From DASQVO01 sp035640715 (GTDB lineage Bacteria; Actinomycetota; Actinomycetes; Streptosporangiales; Streptosporangiaceae): DNA of 29,662 bases. Shown piece after piece: positions 1 to 7,477 of the stretch. A program made the translations under genes and the position numbers. Every line of letters starts with the position of its first letter. The first letter of the stretch is position 1. The notes below the pieces were generated by a model. That model saw only the letters and a program-made list of their open reading frames with translations. It had not been told where the DNA came from and did not search any database. The stretch is taken from NCBI GenBank assembly GCA_035640715.1, contig DASQVO010000468.1, forward strand, positions 1 to 29,662. Direction: 5' to 3'.

Positions 1-1
1 C

Positions 2-31
2 GCGGAGAGAGGCTTCTTCAACCAGAGCTAG
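2..31 (+). CDS. sepF: C-terminal end of SepF (partial)
   Basis: The last nine codons of a gene entering from the left read AERGFFNQS followed by TAG at 29-31. GFFNQS is the characteristic C-terminus of actinobacterial SepF, the FtsZ-membrane tether of the divisome. The next genes, yggT and divIVA, are its usual downstream partners. Only the tail is present, so the call rests on this short motif plus synteny. Confidence 0.72.
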   Translation, partial: AERGFFNQS

Positions 32-97
32 CGGACAATCAGTGATGGTGTGAATGCAGATCAGTGACCCCGCCATGCGTGAGGGTAGGCTAGGCCG

Positions 98-385
98 ATG
101 GGCATCCTGAAGATCGTCCTGTACTATCTGCTGACGATCTACCTTCTCATACTCGTCGGCAGGATGATCATCTCCTGGATTCAGACGTTCGCGCGTTCCT
201 GGACCCCCACGGGGGTCGTGCTACTGATCGCGGAGAGCATCTTTACGGTAACTGATCCTCCACTAAAATTTCTGCGACGCTACATCCCCATGCTCCGCAT
301 AGGTACAGTAGCCATGGACCTCAGCTTCATGGTGCTGGTGCTTGTGGTCGTGATTCTGCTAGACGTAGTCGTGCCGCTGATCTGA
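98..385 (+). CDS. YggT family membrane protein
   Basis: This 95-residue integral membrane protein has a long hydrophobic segment at residues 4-30 and a second near residues 70-95. Between them are the polar stretch and the TDPPLKFLRRYIP segment typical of YggT proteins. The family lies between sepF and divIVA in most Gram-positive division clusters and is thought to help in membrane or division-site organisation; no enzymatic role is established. The ATG at 98 has a GAGGG about a dozen bases upstream, a rather long spacing. The gene sits 66 bp after the sepF stop and 48 bp before divIVA, so it is probably co-transcribed with both. Identity is firm from length, hydropathy and context. Confidence 0.88.
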   Translation: MGILKIVLYYLLTIYLLILVGRMIISWIQTFARSWTPTGVVLLIAESIFTVTDPPLKFLRRYIPMLRIGTVAMDLSFMVLVLVVVILLDVVVPLI

Positions 386-433
386 TCAGGTACCGTGCTG
401 AGGTACACAGTCCAGGCACGCCGAGGAGACGAG

Positions 434-1285
434 ATGCCGTTGACGCCCGCGGATGTGCGGAACAAGCAGTTCAGTACGACCAGGCTCAGGCCCGGCTACG
501 ACGAGGAAGAAGTTGACGCCTTCCTCGACGAGGTGGAGGCCGAGCTCGACCGGCTCATCCAGGAGAATGAGGAACTCCGGGCGAAGCTGGCCGAGTGCCT
601 GCGCGGAGGAAAGTCGGCGGTGCCCGCGCTGAGTTCCCCGCTGGCGGAGTCGAAGGCTGACATGATGGCGCCCGAGCCGCCGCGCCCCGAGCCGGAGCGC
701 CGGCAGCCTGAGCCGGTCATGATGGGCTCGATGCCTCCGGCCGAGGACAACATGGACACGGCCGCCCGCGTCCTGTCGCTCGCCCAGCAGACCGCTGACC
801 AGGCGATCGCGGACGCTCGCCGGGAGGCCGACGAGACGCTCGGCCGCGCGCGCCGCGAGGCCGACGAGACGCTGACCAAGGCCCGGCGCCAGGCGGAGCA
901 GATCACCGGAGACGCCAGGGCGCGGGCGGAGAGCCTTGAGCGTGACGCCCAGGAGCGGCACCGCCAGGCCATGGGTTCGCTTGTCCAGCAGCGCGAGGAA
1001 CTCGAGCGCCGCGTGGATGACCTGCGGGCATTCGAGCGTGAGTACCGGAGCAGGCTCAAGGCATACCTTGAGGGACAGCTTCGTGACCTCGAGGCGGGAG
1101 TCGCCGACAGTGGGGCCTTCCCCACGATGGGTTCCGCGCCGAAGCCGCCGGTGCCAGCCGGGCTTGGCCAGGCCAACGCTCGTAATGGCGGCCAGGGCAC
1201 CGGCCAGTACCCGATGCCCGAGGTCGTGCAGCACGCGGGGAGTTTCCACGGGGGCGACGGCGCTCCCGCGCACGACCGTCGGTAA
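434..1285 (+). CDS. divIVA: DivIVA/Wag31 polar growth coiled-coil protein
   Basis: The protein has 283 residues. The N-terminus (MPLTPADVRNKQFSTTRLRP, then GYDEEEVDAFLDEVEAELDRL) is the conserved DivIVA lipid-binding and crossed-loop domain. A proline-rich linker follows at about residues 75-110, then a long heptad-rich coiled coil at about 115-215 with repeated EADETLxxARRxA, and a Gly/Pro tail. In actinomycetes DivIVA marks hyphal or cell poles and recruits the apical cell-wall machinery. The reading frame is open from 395, but I chose the ATG at 434 because a GAGGAG lies 5 bases upstream and the conserved domain begins exactly there. It follows yggT and is closed by a strong hairpin at 1342-1365. 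Confidence 0.93.
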   Translation: MPLTPADVRNKQFSTTRLRPGYDEEEVDAFLDEVEAELDRLIQENEELRAKLAECLRGGKSAVPALSSPLAESKADMMAPEPPRPEPERRQPEPVMMGSMPPAEDNMDTAARVLSLAQQTADQAIADARREADETLGRARREADETLTKARRQAEQITGDARARAESLERDAQERHRQAMGSLVQQREELERRVDDLRAFEREYRSRLKAYLEGQLRDLEAGVADSGAFPTMGSAPKPPVPAGLGQANARNGGQGTGQYPMPEVVQHAGSFHGGDGAPAHDRR

Positions 1286-1341
1286 GGGCTCGTCTCACGG
1301 CCGCAGCTGAGCCGCGGCGTTGTTGAGCGGGCGCCGCAGGC

Positions 1342-1365
1342 CCGCGGGGCTGAGACGCCCCGCGG
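1342..1365 (+). terminator. Strong GC hairpin after divIVA
   Basis: CCGCGGGGC (1342-1350) and GCCCCGCGG (1357-1365) form a perfect 9-bp stem with a 6-base TGAGAC loop. The stem can be lengthened outward with one bulge. No U-run follows, as is common for actinobacterial terminators. It lies 56 bp after the divIVA stop and 54 bp before the next start, so it could terminate or attenuate transcription. Confidence 0.55.
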
Positions 1366-1419
1366 GGCCGCCGCGAAGGTGGCGGCCGGGGTGGCCGCGC
1401 GCTCTGTGAGAGGACGCTT

Positions 1420-2346
1420 GTGATCCGGTTCAGCGCTTCCCTGGTCATCGTGGCCATCGGGCTGCTTGCCGCGGGAGTCGTCACAAGCCAGTTGGCGCTC
1501 GTCTACCTCGCGATCGCTGTGGGCGTCGTCGCCCTCATCGCTCTGGTCATCGGGGCTGTGCTGAAACGGGGGGAACTGTTCGGCCAGCCGGCTCAGGACG
1601 CGCCGGGCGGCGTGACCGGACCGGGCTTCGCAGCCTCCCGCGAGGCGGTCCCCGTGGCCGCGGGCACGGTCGCCGGGCCGGACCGGGAGCGGTCTGCGCG
1701 GGTCGGCTATGGGCCAGCCCCCGGCGATGAACCGCCCTACCGGGACGACGCCGAACCGCGCCACCGCGACAATGCCGCCCATCATGATCGGCCCGCCTAC
1801 CGCGACGGCATCGGCTATAAGCCGGCCGCTTCTGACTGGACCGGTTACCAGGAGCCCGACCGGGCCGGTTACCAGGAGACCGGCGACCACATGCGCGAGT
1901 TCTATTACTCCGGGCGCGGCGGTTTCGCGGGGCCGGGCGGCGGGCAGGCGGGCGGCGGGGCCGCTGGCGGGGTGGCTCCATCCCAAAGCCTGGCCGAGGG
2001 ACACGGCGGTCCTGCCGAGGACACTGCAGAGCGGGGACCGGATTCACCGGCCTCGGCTGAGAGGCCTGCCGCATCCGCCGAGGCCGACGGCGCCGGTCCG
2101 GGCGAGGGCGCCGGTCCGGGCGAGGGCGCCGGTCCGGGCAAGAGCACGGGTCCGGCCGAGAGCGCAGCATCGGCGGAGCAGACCGTCATTGTGGTCCCCG
2201 GTGTTCCCCGCTACCACCGCGCTGAGTGCATCCTCATCCGGTTCATGGGTGAAGACGACCTGGAGCAGACGCCGCTGGAAGCGGCGAGGGAGGCCGGATG
2301 TACTCCTTGCCGTGCCTGCCAGCCCGACGGTAAAGCGGCGGTGTGA
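1420..2346 (+). CDS. Membrane protein with low-complexity linker and C-terminal Cys/His domain
   Basis: The protein has 308 residues and starts at GTG 1420, with GAGAGGA 5 bases upstream. Residues 5-48 form two closely spaced membrane helices. Residues 60-250 are a Gly/Pro/Ala/Tyr linker that includes three tandem 18-bp units (2089-2142, encoding GAGPGE) and GYQE repeats. The C-terminus (about 250-303) reads VVPGVPRYHRAEC followed by CTPCRAC. It carries H266, C270, C294, C297 and C300 in the YHxxxC...CxxCxxC order of small metal-binding domains found at the ends of some nuclease-like and secreted proteins. I infer a zinc-binding cytoplasmic or surface domain on a membrane anchor; the function is unknown. 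Its position after divIVA hints at a cell-envelope role but does not prove one. Confidence 0.75.
   Translation: MIRFSASLVIVAIGLLAAGVVTSQLALVYLAIAVGVVALIALVIGAVLKRGELFGQPAQDAPGGVTGPGFAASREAVPVAAGTVAGPDRERSARVGYGPAPGDEPPYRDDAEPRHRDNAAHHDRPAYRDGIGYKPAASDWTGYQEPDRAGYQETGDHMREFYYSGRGGFAGPGGGQAGGGAAGGVAPSQSLAEGHGGPAEDTAERGPDSPASAERPAASAEADGAGPGEGAGPGEGAGPGKSTGPAESAASAEQTVIVVPGVPRYHRAECILIRFMGEDDLEQTPLEAAREAGCTPCRACQPDGKAAV
2089..2142 (+). repeat. Three tandem 18-bp in-frame repeats
   Basis: Three near-identical copies of GGCGCCGGTCCGGGCGAG stand head to tail and encode GAGPGE units. A degenerate fourth copy follows. The period is a multiple of three, so copy-number change keeps the host frame. They lie in the linker of the membrane protein at 1420-2346. 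Confidence 0.85.
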
Positions 2347-2372
2347 GCCCGAGGGGACGACCCTGTGCTGGC

Positions 2373-2392
2373 CCGGGGGGACGACCCCCCGG
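2373..2392 (+). terminator. Hairpin terminator after the 1420-2346 gene
   Basis: CCGGGGGG, loop ACGA, CCCCCCGG make a perfect 8-bp stem 26 bp downstream of the stop codon. It lies in a convergent intergenic region, so it is a plausible intrinsic terminator without a U-tract. The GGGGACGACCC sequence also occurs just upstream at 2353-2363 as a direct repeat. Confidence 0.6.
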
Positions 2393-2430
2393 AACCCCCC
2401 GTCAGCTTTCCCGGGTTGGGGTCCGACACA

Positions 2431-2650
2431 CCGGCCGCTCGCCGGGCCTGAAGGCCCGGATTCGCTGGGCCGGTGCGATCGTTTGTCCGTAGCCCGCTGT
2501 GGTGCTCGCTGATGGGAACCGGCCGCTCGCCGGGCCGGAGGCCCGGACTCGCTAGCCGGTACAAAACGCCTGTCCGTAGCCCGCCGTGGTGCTCGCCGAT
2601 AGGAACCGGCCGCTCACCCGGGCCTGGCTGCCCGGGATCGCTGGGCCGGT
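2431..2650. repeat. 2.5 tandem copies of an 87-88 bp hairpin repeat
   Basis: Units start at 2431, 2519 and 2606 with CCGGCCGCTC. Each carries a GC palindrome at its head: CGGGCC-tgaa-GGCCCG, CGGGCC-gga-GGCCCG and CCCGGGC-ctggct-GCCCGGG. Each then has CGCTGGGCCGGT or a similar sequence, and the first two continue with TGTCCGTAGCCCGC and TGGTGCTCGC. The third unit is cut after about 45 bp. The array fills the space between two converging genes (stop at 2346, ileS stop at 2688). It contains no credible ORF on either strand. Confidence 0.85.
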
Positions 2651-2687
2651 CACCACGCTCTCGTTCGGCAGCCGGCTAACGCCTCGC

Positions 2688-5600
2688 TTACGCCTTCCGG
2701 AGCCAGAACCTCAGCCCGAGCCCGGTGTCGGCATGCTCGTATGCCGGGGCCTCGCCCGGTACATCGGCCGGGGGCGGCCCCGCCTGGTAGCCGGTGGCGA
2801 GCACCTCGCCCGCGATCAGCCGCCCATGTCCTGTGAGAGCGGCGGAAAGCTCCGGGTCGCTCGTCTCCCACCACAGCGATATCCGGTCGGTGACATCGAA
2901 GCCGTCTGTCTTGCGCGCATCCTGGATGAGCCGGATGGCTTCTCGTGCCAGTCCCTCGCGGCGCAGCTCCGGGGTGAGGGCTACCTCCAGCGCGACGGTC
3001 TCGCCCCCGTCGGCGGCGACCGTCCAGCCGGCCTTCGGCGTCTGGATCACGATGACCTCGCTGGAGCCGAGGGAAACAGGTTCCCCGTCCACCGTGATCA
3101 CCGCCGTCCCGGCGGTCCGCAGTTCCTCGGCGAGCGCGGCCGCGTCCGCTGCCGTGATCGCCTTGGCGACCGCCGGGGTGCCCTTGCCGAACCGGCCGCC
3201 CAGCGCCTTGAAGTTCGGCTTCACCGTATAGTCCACGAGATCGATGTCGACAGCTGCGAGGCTTTCGAGCGCGTGGACGTTCAGCTCCTCGGCCACCTGC
3301 GTGCACAGCTCCCGTGGCAGGGACGCGAAGCCCTCAGCACCGACGAGTGCGCGGGCGAGCGGCTGCCGGGTCTTCACCGTGGCCGCGGCCCGGGCCGAGC
3401 GGCCGAGTTCCACCAGCCTCCTGGCCAGTGCCATGTCCGCCGAGAGATTCTCGTCGATGAGCGAGGAGTCGGGCTCGGGCCAGCTAGCGAGATGCACCGA
3501 TTCCGGGTCGTCGTCGGTGCGCAGCACACCCCACACATAGTCGGTGAGGAAGGGCGTGAACGGCGCCATCAGCCGGGTGACCGTCTCCAGGCACTCATAC
3601 AGCGTCGCGAACGCCGACGCGGACTCGGGCGTCTCCGGGCCCTGCCAGAACCGGCGGCGCGACCTGCGCACATACCAGTTGGACAGGTCATCGGTGAAGC
3701 CCGCGATGCGCCGCCCCGCGGCGGCCGTGTCGAAGCCCTCGAGCGACGCGGTCACGTCACGGATGAGAGCGTGCAGCTCGCTGAGTATCCACCGGTCGAG
3801 GATCGGTCGCTCCTCCGGCGGCGGGGCCTCACCGGTCCGCTCCGGGCCCCAGGCGTTCCCGTCGGCGGCGGCCGCGTTGGCGTAGAGGACCAGGAACGAG
3901 ACGGTGTTCCAGTAGGTGAGGAGCACCTTGCGGACGATCTCCTCCAGAGCCGCGTGCCCGACTCGCCGGGTGGACCACGGAGAACCGGAAGCGGCGAAGA
4001 ACCAGCGCAGCGCATCAGCGCCGTGGGCTTCCATCAGCGGCAGCGGCTCCAGCACGTTGCCGAGGTGCTTGCTCATCTTGCGCCCGTCCTCGTCGACGAC
4101 GAGGCCGAGGCACACCACGTTCTCGTAGGAGTTCCGGCCGAACACCATCGTGCTGACCGCCATCAGCGAGTAGAACCAGCCGCGGGTCTGGTCGATCGCC
4201 TCGCAGATGAACTGGGCCGGGAACGCCCGCTCAAATTCGGCCTCGTTACGCAGCGGCGCGCCGAGCCGCGCGAACGGCATCGAACCGGAGTCGTACCAGG
4301 CGTCGATGACGTCGGGAACGCGGCGTGCCTGCGCCCCGCACTCCGGGCAGCCGAACGTGACCTCGTCCACGAAAGGCCGGTGCGGGTCCAGGGCGGACAG
4401 GTCCCGGCCGGCCAGTTCCGAAAGCTCCGCCCGCGAGCCGACGCACGTCACGTGCCCGTTCCCGCATTCCCACAGCGGCAGCGGGGTGCCCCAGTACCTG
4501 GTGCGCGACAGCGCCCAGTCCACGTTGTTGCGCAGCCACTCGCCATAGCGGCCGTGCTTGATGCCCGGCGGCTGCCAGTTGGTCTTCTCGTTCTCCTCGA
4601 GGAGCTGCTCCTTGACGGCCGTGGTGCGGATGTACCAGGACGGCAGCGCGTAGTAGAGCAGCCGCGTGTGGCACCGCCAGCAGTGCGGGTAGCTGTGCTC
4701 GTACGGCTCGGACCGGAACAGCAGCCCGCGGTCGGCGAGGTCCTGGATCAGCCGCGGGTCGGCGTCCTTGAAGAACATCCCGCCCACCATCGGGATGTCG
4801 TTCTCGAACCTGCCGTCCGGGCGGATCGGGTTGACGACCGGCAGCCCGTGGGTGCGGGACGCTTCCATGTCGTCCGCGCCGAACGCGGGCGCTATGTGCA
4901 CCAGGCCGGTGCCGTCCTCGGTGGTAACGAACGATCCGGGCACCACCACGTGAGCGTCCGGGATATCGATGAGATGAAATGGCTTGGAGTATGTGGCGCC
5001 GAGCAGTTCGCTGCCCTGGACGCGGGCGGCGACATGCCATCCTTCGCCGAGCACCTTCGCCATGAGCGCCTCGGCCATCACCACCCGGTCGCCGTCGCGC
5101 GATCGCCGGGCCACCACGTAGGTGACCTCGGGATGGACGGCCACCGCGGTATTGGACACCAGGGTCCACGGCGTGGTCGTCCAGACCAGCAGGTCAGCGC
5201 CGGCCAGCTCGGGGTGGGCCCCCTCGGGCAGGGTCTTCAGCGGGAACCGGACCGTGACCGTCTCGTCGATGACCGTCTGGTACACGCCGGGCTGGCCCAT
5301 CTCATGGTCGGACAGGGGCGTGCCGCAGCGCGGGCAGTACGGGCTGATGCGGAAATCGCGTACCAGCAGGCCACGTTCGTAGATGACCTTCAGCGACCAC
5401 CAGACCGATTCGATGTAGCTCGGGTCCATCGTCTGGTACGCCTTGGACAGGTCGATCCAGTAACCCATCCGCTCGGTCAGTTCGGTGAACGCGTCCACGT
5501 GCCGGAGTACCGACTCACGGCACCGCGCGTTGAACTGGGTGATCCCGTACGCCTCGATTTCCTTCTTGCCGGAGATGCCCAGCTCGCGCTCGACGGCCAC

Positions 5601-5915
5601 CTCGACCGGCAGGCCGTGGCAGTCCCAGCCGGCCTGGCGCGGCACGTGGAAGCCCTGCATGGTCTTGAACCGCGGGAAGATGTCCTTGAAGACCCGGGCC
5701 TCCACGTGGTGGACACCCGGCATACCGTTGGCGGTCGGCGGTCCCTCATAGAAGGTCCACGGCAGCCCGCCTTCGGTCTGCTCCAGCGAGCGCTCGAAGA
5801 CCTTCGAGTCCTGCCACCGGGCCAGCATCTCGTGCTCGATCGCGGGCAGGTCGATCTGTGCCGGCAGCGCGGGGAAGCGCGGCGAGTCCGGCGCGGTGTC
5901 GTTTACCTGCGGCAT
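2688..5915 (-). CDS. ileS: Isoleucyl-tRNA synthetase
   Basis: This class I aminoacyl-tRNA synthetase has 1075 residues and charges tRNA-Ile. The N-terminal signature GPPTANGMPGVHH (about residues 58-70) is the actinobacterial version of the HIGH box. GWDCHGLPVE follows. The editing (CP1) domain is large, and DEDGRKMSKHLGN, the KMSKS loop, lies near residue 611. Zn-type cysteines are visible in CPRCG, CWRCH, CGNGHVTC and CPECGA. The C-terminal anticodon-binding region is complete, so the length is normal. I chose ATG 5915 (MPQVNDTAPDSPRFPAL), with GGAGG 10 bases upstream. The frame stays open 90 codons further, to 6185, but that stretch is T-box leader RNA and not protein. It converges with the gene ending at 2346. 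Confidence 0.96.
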   Translation of the reverse strand: MPQVNDTAPDSPRFPALPAQIDLPAIEHEMLARWQDSKVFERSLEQTEGGLPWTFYEGPPTANGMPGVHHVEARVFKDIFPRFKTMQGFHVPRQAGWDCHGLPVEVAVERELGISGKKEIEAYGITQFNARCRESVLRHVDAFTELTERMGYWIDLSKAYQTMDPSYIESVWWSLKVIYERGLLVRDFRISPYCPRCGTPLSDHEMGQPGVYQTVIDETVTVRFPLKTLPEGAHPELAGADLLVWTTTPWTLVSNTAVAVHPEVTYVVARRSRDGDRVVMAEALMAKVLGEGWHVAARVQGSELLGATYSKPFHLIDIPDAHVVVPGSFVTTEDGTGLVHIAPAFGADDMEASRTHGLPVVNPIRPDGRFENDIPMVGGMFFKDADPRLIQDLADRGLLFRSEPYEHSYPHCWRCHTRLLYYALPSWYIRTTAVKEQLLEENEKTNWQPPGIKHGRYGEWLRNNVDWALSRTRYWGTPLPLWECGNGHVTCVGSRAELSELAGRDLSALDPHRPFVDEVTFGCPECGAQARRVPDVIDAWYDSGSMPFARLGAPLRNEAEFERAFPAQFICEAIDQTRGWFYSLMAVSTMVFGRNSYENVVCLGLVVDEDGRKMSKHLGNVLEPLPLMEAHGADALRWFFAASGSPWSTRRVGHAALEEIVRKVLLTYWNTVSFLVLYANAAAADGNAWGPERTGEAPPPEERPILDRWILSELHALIRDVTASLEGFDTAAAGRRIAGFTDDLSNWYVRRSRRRFWQGPETPESASAFATLYECLETVTRLMAPFTPFLTDYVWGVLRTDDDPESVHLASWPEPDSSLIDENLSADMALARRLVELGRSARAAATVKTRQPLARALVGAEGFASLPRELCTQVAEELNVHALESLAAVDIDLVDYTVKPNFKALGGRFGKGTPAVAKAITAADAAALAEELRTAGTAVITVDGEPVSLGSSEVIVIQTPKAGWTVAADGGETVALEVALTPELRREGLAREAIRLIQDARKTDGFDVTDRISLWWETSDPELSAALTGHGRLIAGEVLATGYQAGPPPADVPGEAPAYEHADTGLGLRFWLRKA

Positions 5916-6195
5916 CGTAGGGTGGCCTCCAGCAAGTCGGGATGAATTGCGCTGGAGGGACGAGGCGTGCCCGTGCGGCTGCCCCGCGGTACCACCCTCC
6001 TTGGCCGCCGGGGCCAATGGCCTGCGGGGACCCTCTCGATGGTCACTGCTGCCGGTTCTACTTGGCGTGCGGATCCTGGCCTCTGGGTGGCCTGGCGCCG
6101 GGCCGTTCTTCCGGCGGCTCCGGGGTGATCTGGTCCGCTGGGCCTGCCCCCGGGCTCGCACCGTCTCCGGGTCGCTCATGGCCACTACCAGCGGC
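5916..6195 (-). promoter_or_regulatory. T-box riboswitch leader of ileS (translational type)
   Basis: On the minus strand the T-box sequence GGGTGGTACCGCGG lies just before ileS (core TGGTACCGCGG at 5984-5994). Its UGGU can pair with the ACCA end of uncharged tRNA-Ile. Two exclusive helices are visible. The antisequestrator pairs GGAGGG (5995-6000) with CCCTCC (5954-5959). The sequestrator pairs CCTCCAGC (5951-5958) with GCTGGAGG (5926-5933), which contains the ileS Shine-Dalgarno. They share the CCTCC strand, so tRNA binding should free the ribosome site. An ATC triplet at 6127-6129, next to a CTGG/CCAG pairing (6188-6191 with 6130-6133), is the best specifier for isoleucine. Control of ileS by translational T-boxes is known in actinobacteria. 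The 5' limit is approximate. Confidence 0.9.
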
Positions 6196-6364
6196 AGCTG
6201 TCCCCATCAGCGCCGTGCAGACTGCCAGGATATCCGACGCCGTCCGGCGCGCCGAACGCATTTGGCGTATCTGGCGCAGCACACGTATGAGGGCCGAATG
6301 CATAGTTTGCTCATAGATGCCATGGCGACCTATCCTCCGGTGACTACATGCATCCATGATCATC

Positions 6365-6370
6365 TATAAC
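6365..6370 (+). promoter_or_regulatory. Possible -10 element for the traR-lspA-rluD operon
   Basis: TATAAC lies 8 bp before the GGGAGG ribosome site of the gene at 6390. A poor -35 (GTGACT, about 19 bp upstream) is present. The spacing would give a very short leader. It sits between the divergent T-box leader and traR. This is inference from hexamer likeness only. Confidence 0.35.
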
Positions 6371-6389
6371 CTGTGGTGGGAGGCGCGGA

Positions 6390-6809
6390 ATGGCCACAAC
6401 CCCGCGTTCCGGTGCCGCTGCTCTTCCTGTCCGGCCTGGGGAGGAGCACTGGACCGACTCAGAACTTGCTGACGTACGGGACCAGCTTAAGTTGGAGGCT
6501 GCGGGACTGCGCGCCGACATCGCGAAGGCCGAGTCGGAGATCGCCGACAGACTGGAGGACGCGGTCGGGGATGCCGGGGATGATCAGGCCGACGCGGGCG
6601 CGAAGACATTCGAGCGCGAGCATGAGTTCGCCCTGACGCATAATGCACGTGATCTGCTTGAGCAGAGCGAGCGGGCGCTGGCCCGGATAGATGCGGGAAC
6701 ATATGGAGTGTGCGAATCTTGCGGGCAGCCAATCGGAAAGGCGCGGCTGATGGCGTTTCCGCGCGCAATGTTGTGCGTGACGTGCAAGCAGCGCGAAGAA
6801 CGCCGCTGA
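6390..6809 (+). CDS. TraR/DksA family zinc-finger protein
   Basis: The protein has 139 residues. An N-terminal helical hairpin (about 25-100) carries the acidic, coiled-coil-forming sequence LRADIAKAESEIADRLEDA, followed by EREHEFALTHNARDLLEQSERALARI. It ends in a C4 zinc finger with C108, C111, C129 and C132 (CESCGQPIGKARL...CVTC). Family members bind RNA polymerase through the secondary channel and modulate initiation, or act in stress control. The ATG at 6390 has GGGAGG 6 bases upstream. This gene standing between ileS and lspA is conserved synteny in actinomycetes, and the next frame (lspA) starts inside its 3' end, which suggests translational coupling. Confidence 0.92.
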   Translation: MATTPRSGAAALPVRPGEEHWTDSELADVRDQLKLEAAGLRADIAKAESEIADRLEDAVGDAGDDQADAGAKTFEREHEFALTHNARDLLEQSERALARIDAGTYGVCESCGQPIGKARLMAFPRAMLCVTCKQREERR

Positions 6810-7477
6810 CCGCGCAGCCGGGATCGTCGCCGCAGGACGCCCAGCCGGGAGCGTCACCGCAGGACGCCCAGCCGGGAACGCCTCAGGCCGCGACGCGGCA
6901 GGAGCCGGTCGGGCCTGGGCGGTGGAAGCTGGCCGGCCTGTTCGGCGTGGCGCTGGCCGTGCTCGCCCTGGACCTCGCCTCCAAGGCCATAGTTGTCGCT
7001 GTGCTGCCCAACCGGCCGCCGGTCCGGCTGCTGGGCGGGCTGCTGACGCTCCGGCTGCTGCGCAACAGCGGGGCTGCCTTTAGCATCGGGACGTCGATGA
7101 CGGTCGTGTTCACGTTCATCGCGGCCGCAGTGATCTTCTATATCCTGCGGGCGGCCCGCCAGCTCCAGAGCCTGCCGTGGGCGATCACGCTCGGCCTGCT
7201 GCTCGGGGGGGCGACCGGCAACCTGGCCGACCGGATCTTCCGCTCGCCAGGGCTGTTCCGTGGTGACGTGGTGGACTGGATCGAGCTGCCGCACTGGCCG
7301 GTGTTCAATCTCGCCGACTCCGCCATCGTCTGCGGCGGGGCGCTGGCGGTCCTGCTGGCCAGCCGCGGAGTGCGTCTCGACGGGACCAGGGAGCGAGATA
7401 ATGGCGGGGACGATGGCGCGGATGGCGGGGATGACAGCGCCCGGTCAGCGTTACCTGCCGGTCCCCGAGGGCCTTGA
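6782..7477 (+). CDS. lspA: Lipoprotein signal peptidase II
   Basis: LspA is a membrane aspartyl protease that removes the signal peptide of diacylglyceryl-modified prolipoproteins. Four hydrophobic segments are visible. The family motifs are DLASK, LRNSGAAFSIG, GGATGNLADRI (first catalytic Asp) and VDWI...FNLADSAI (second catalytic Asp). The N-terminus is unusual: about 45 hydrophilic residues before the first helix contain tandem AQPGSSPQD repeats. No convincing ribosome site is present. The frame is open from GTG 6710; I chose GTG 6782 because it leaves only a 28-bp overlap with traR, but GTG 6773 is equally possible. The Asp-rich tail overlaps the start of rluD. Confidence 0.9.
   Translation: MQAARRTPLTAQPGSSPQDAQPGASPQDAQPGTPQAATRQEPVGPGRWKLAGLFGVALAVLALDLASKAIVVAVLPNRPPVRLLGGLLTLRLLRNSGAAFSIGTSMTVVFTFIAAAVIFYILRAARQLQSLPWAITLGLLLGGATGNLADRIFRSPGLFRGDVVDWIELPHWPVFNLADSAIVCGGALAVLLASRGVRLDGTRERDNGGDDGADGGDDSARSALPAGPRGP
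6815..6882 (+). repeat. Tandem 27-bp repeat inside the lspA N-terminus
   Basis: Units start at 6815, 6842 and 6869 (CAGCCGGGA, then TCG or GCG, ACCGCAGGACGCC). Two are full and the third is cut after 14 bp. They encode QPGSSPQDA and QPGASPQDA, and then QPG. The period is a multiple of three. Confidence 0.85.

Noticed and set aside
496..2004. 502-codon minus-strand frame
   Set aside because: Antisense of divIVA and the following membrane protein; low-complexity Arg/Pro/Ser composition, no motif.
2431..2650. CRISPR array
   Set aside because: The units are tandem 87-88 bp copies without unique spacers, and no cas genes are near.
2586..5945. Plus-strand open frame of 1119 codons
   Set aside because: It is the antisense of ileS; the minus strand shows all synthetase motifs, and the plus frame has no family resemblance. 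Long antisense frames are normal at this GC content.
6038..6040. ATC triplet as T-box specifier
   Set aside because: Only about 45 nt from the T-box, too close for the remaining stems; the 6127-6129 triplet fits better.
5916..6185. 90-codon N-terminal extension of IleRS
   Set aside because: The stretch is T-box leader RNA, the protein family starts at 5915, and a ribosome site stands before that ATG.
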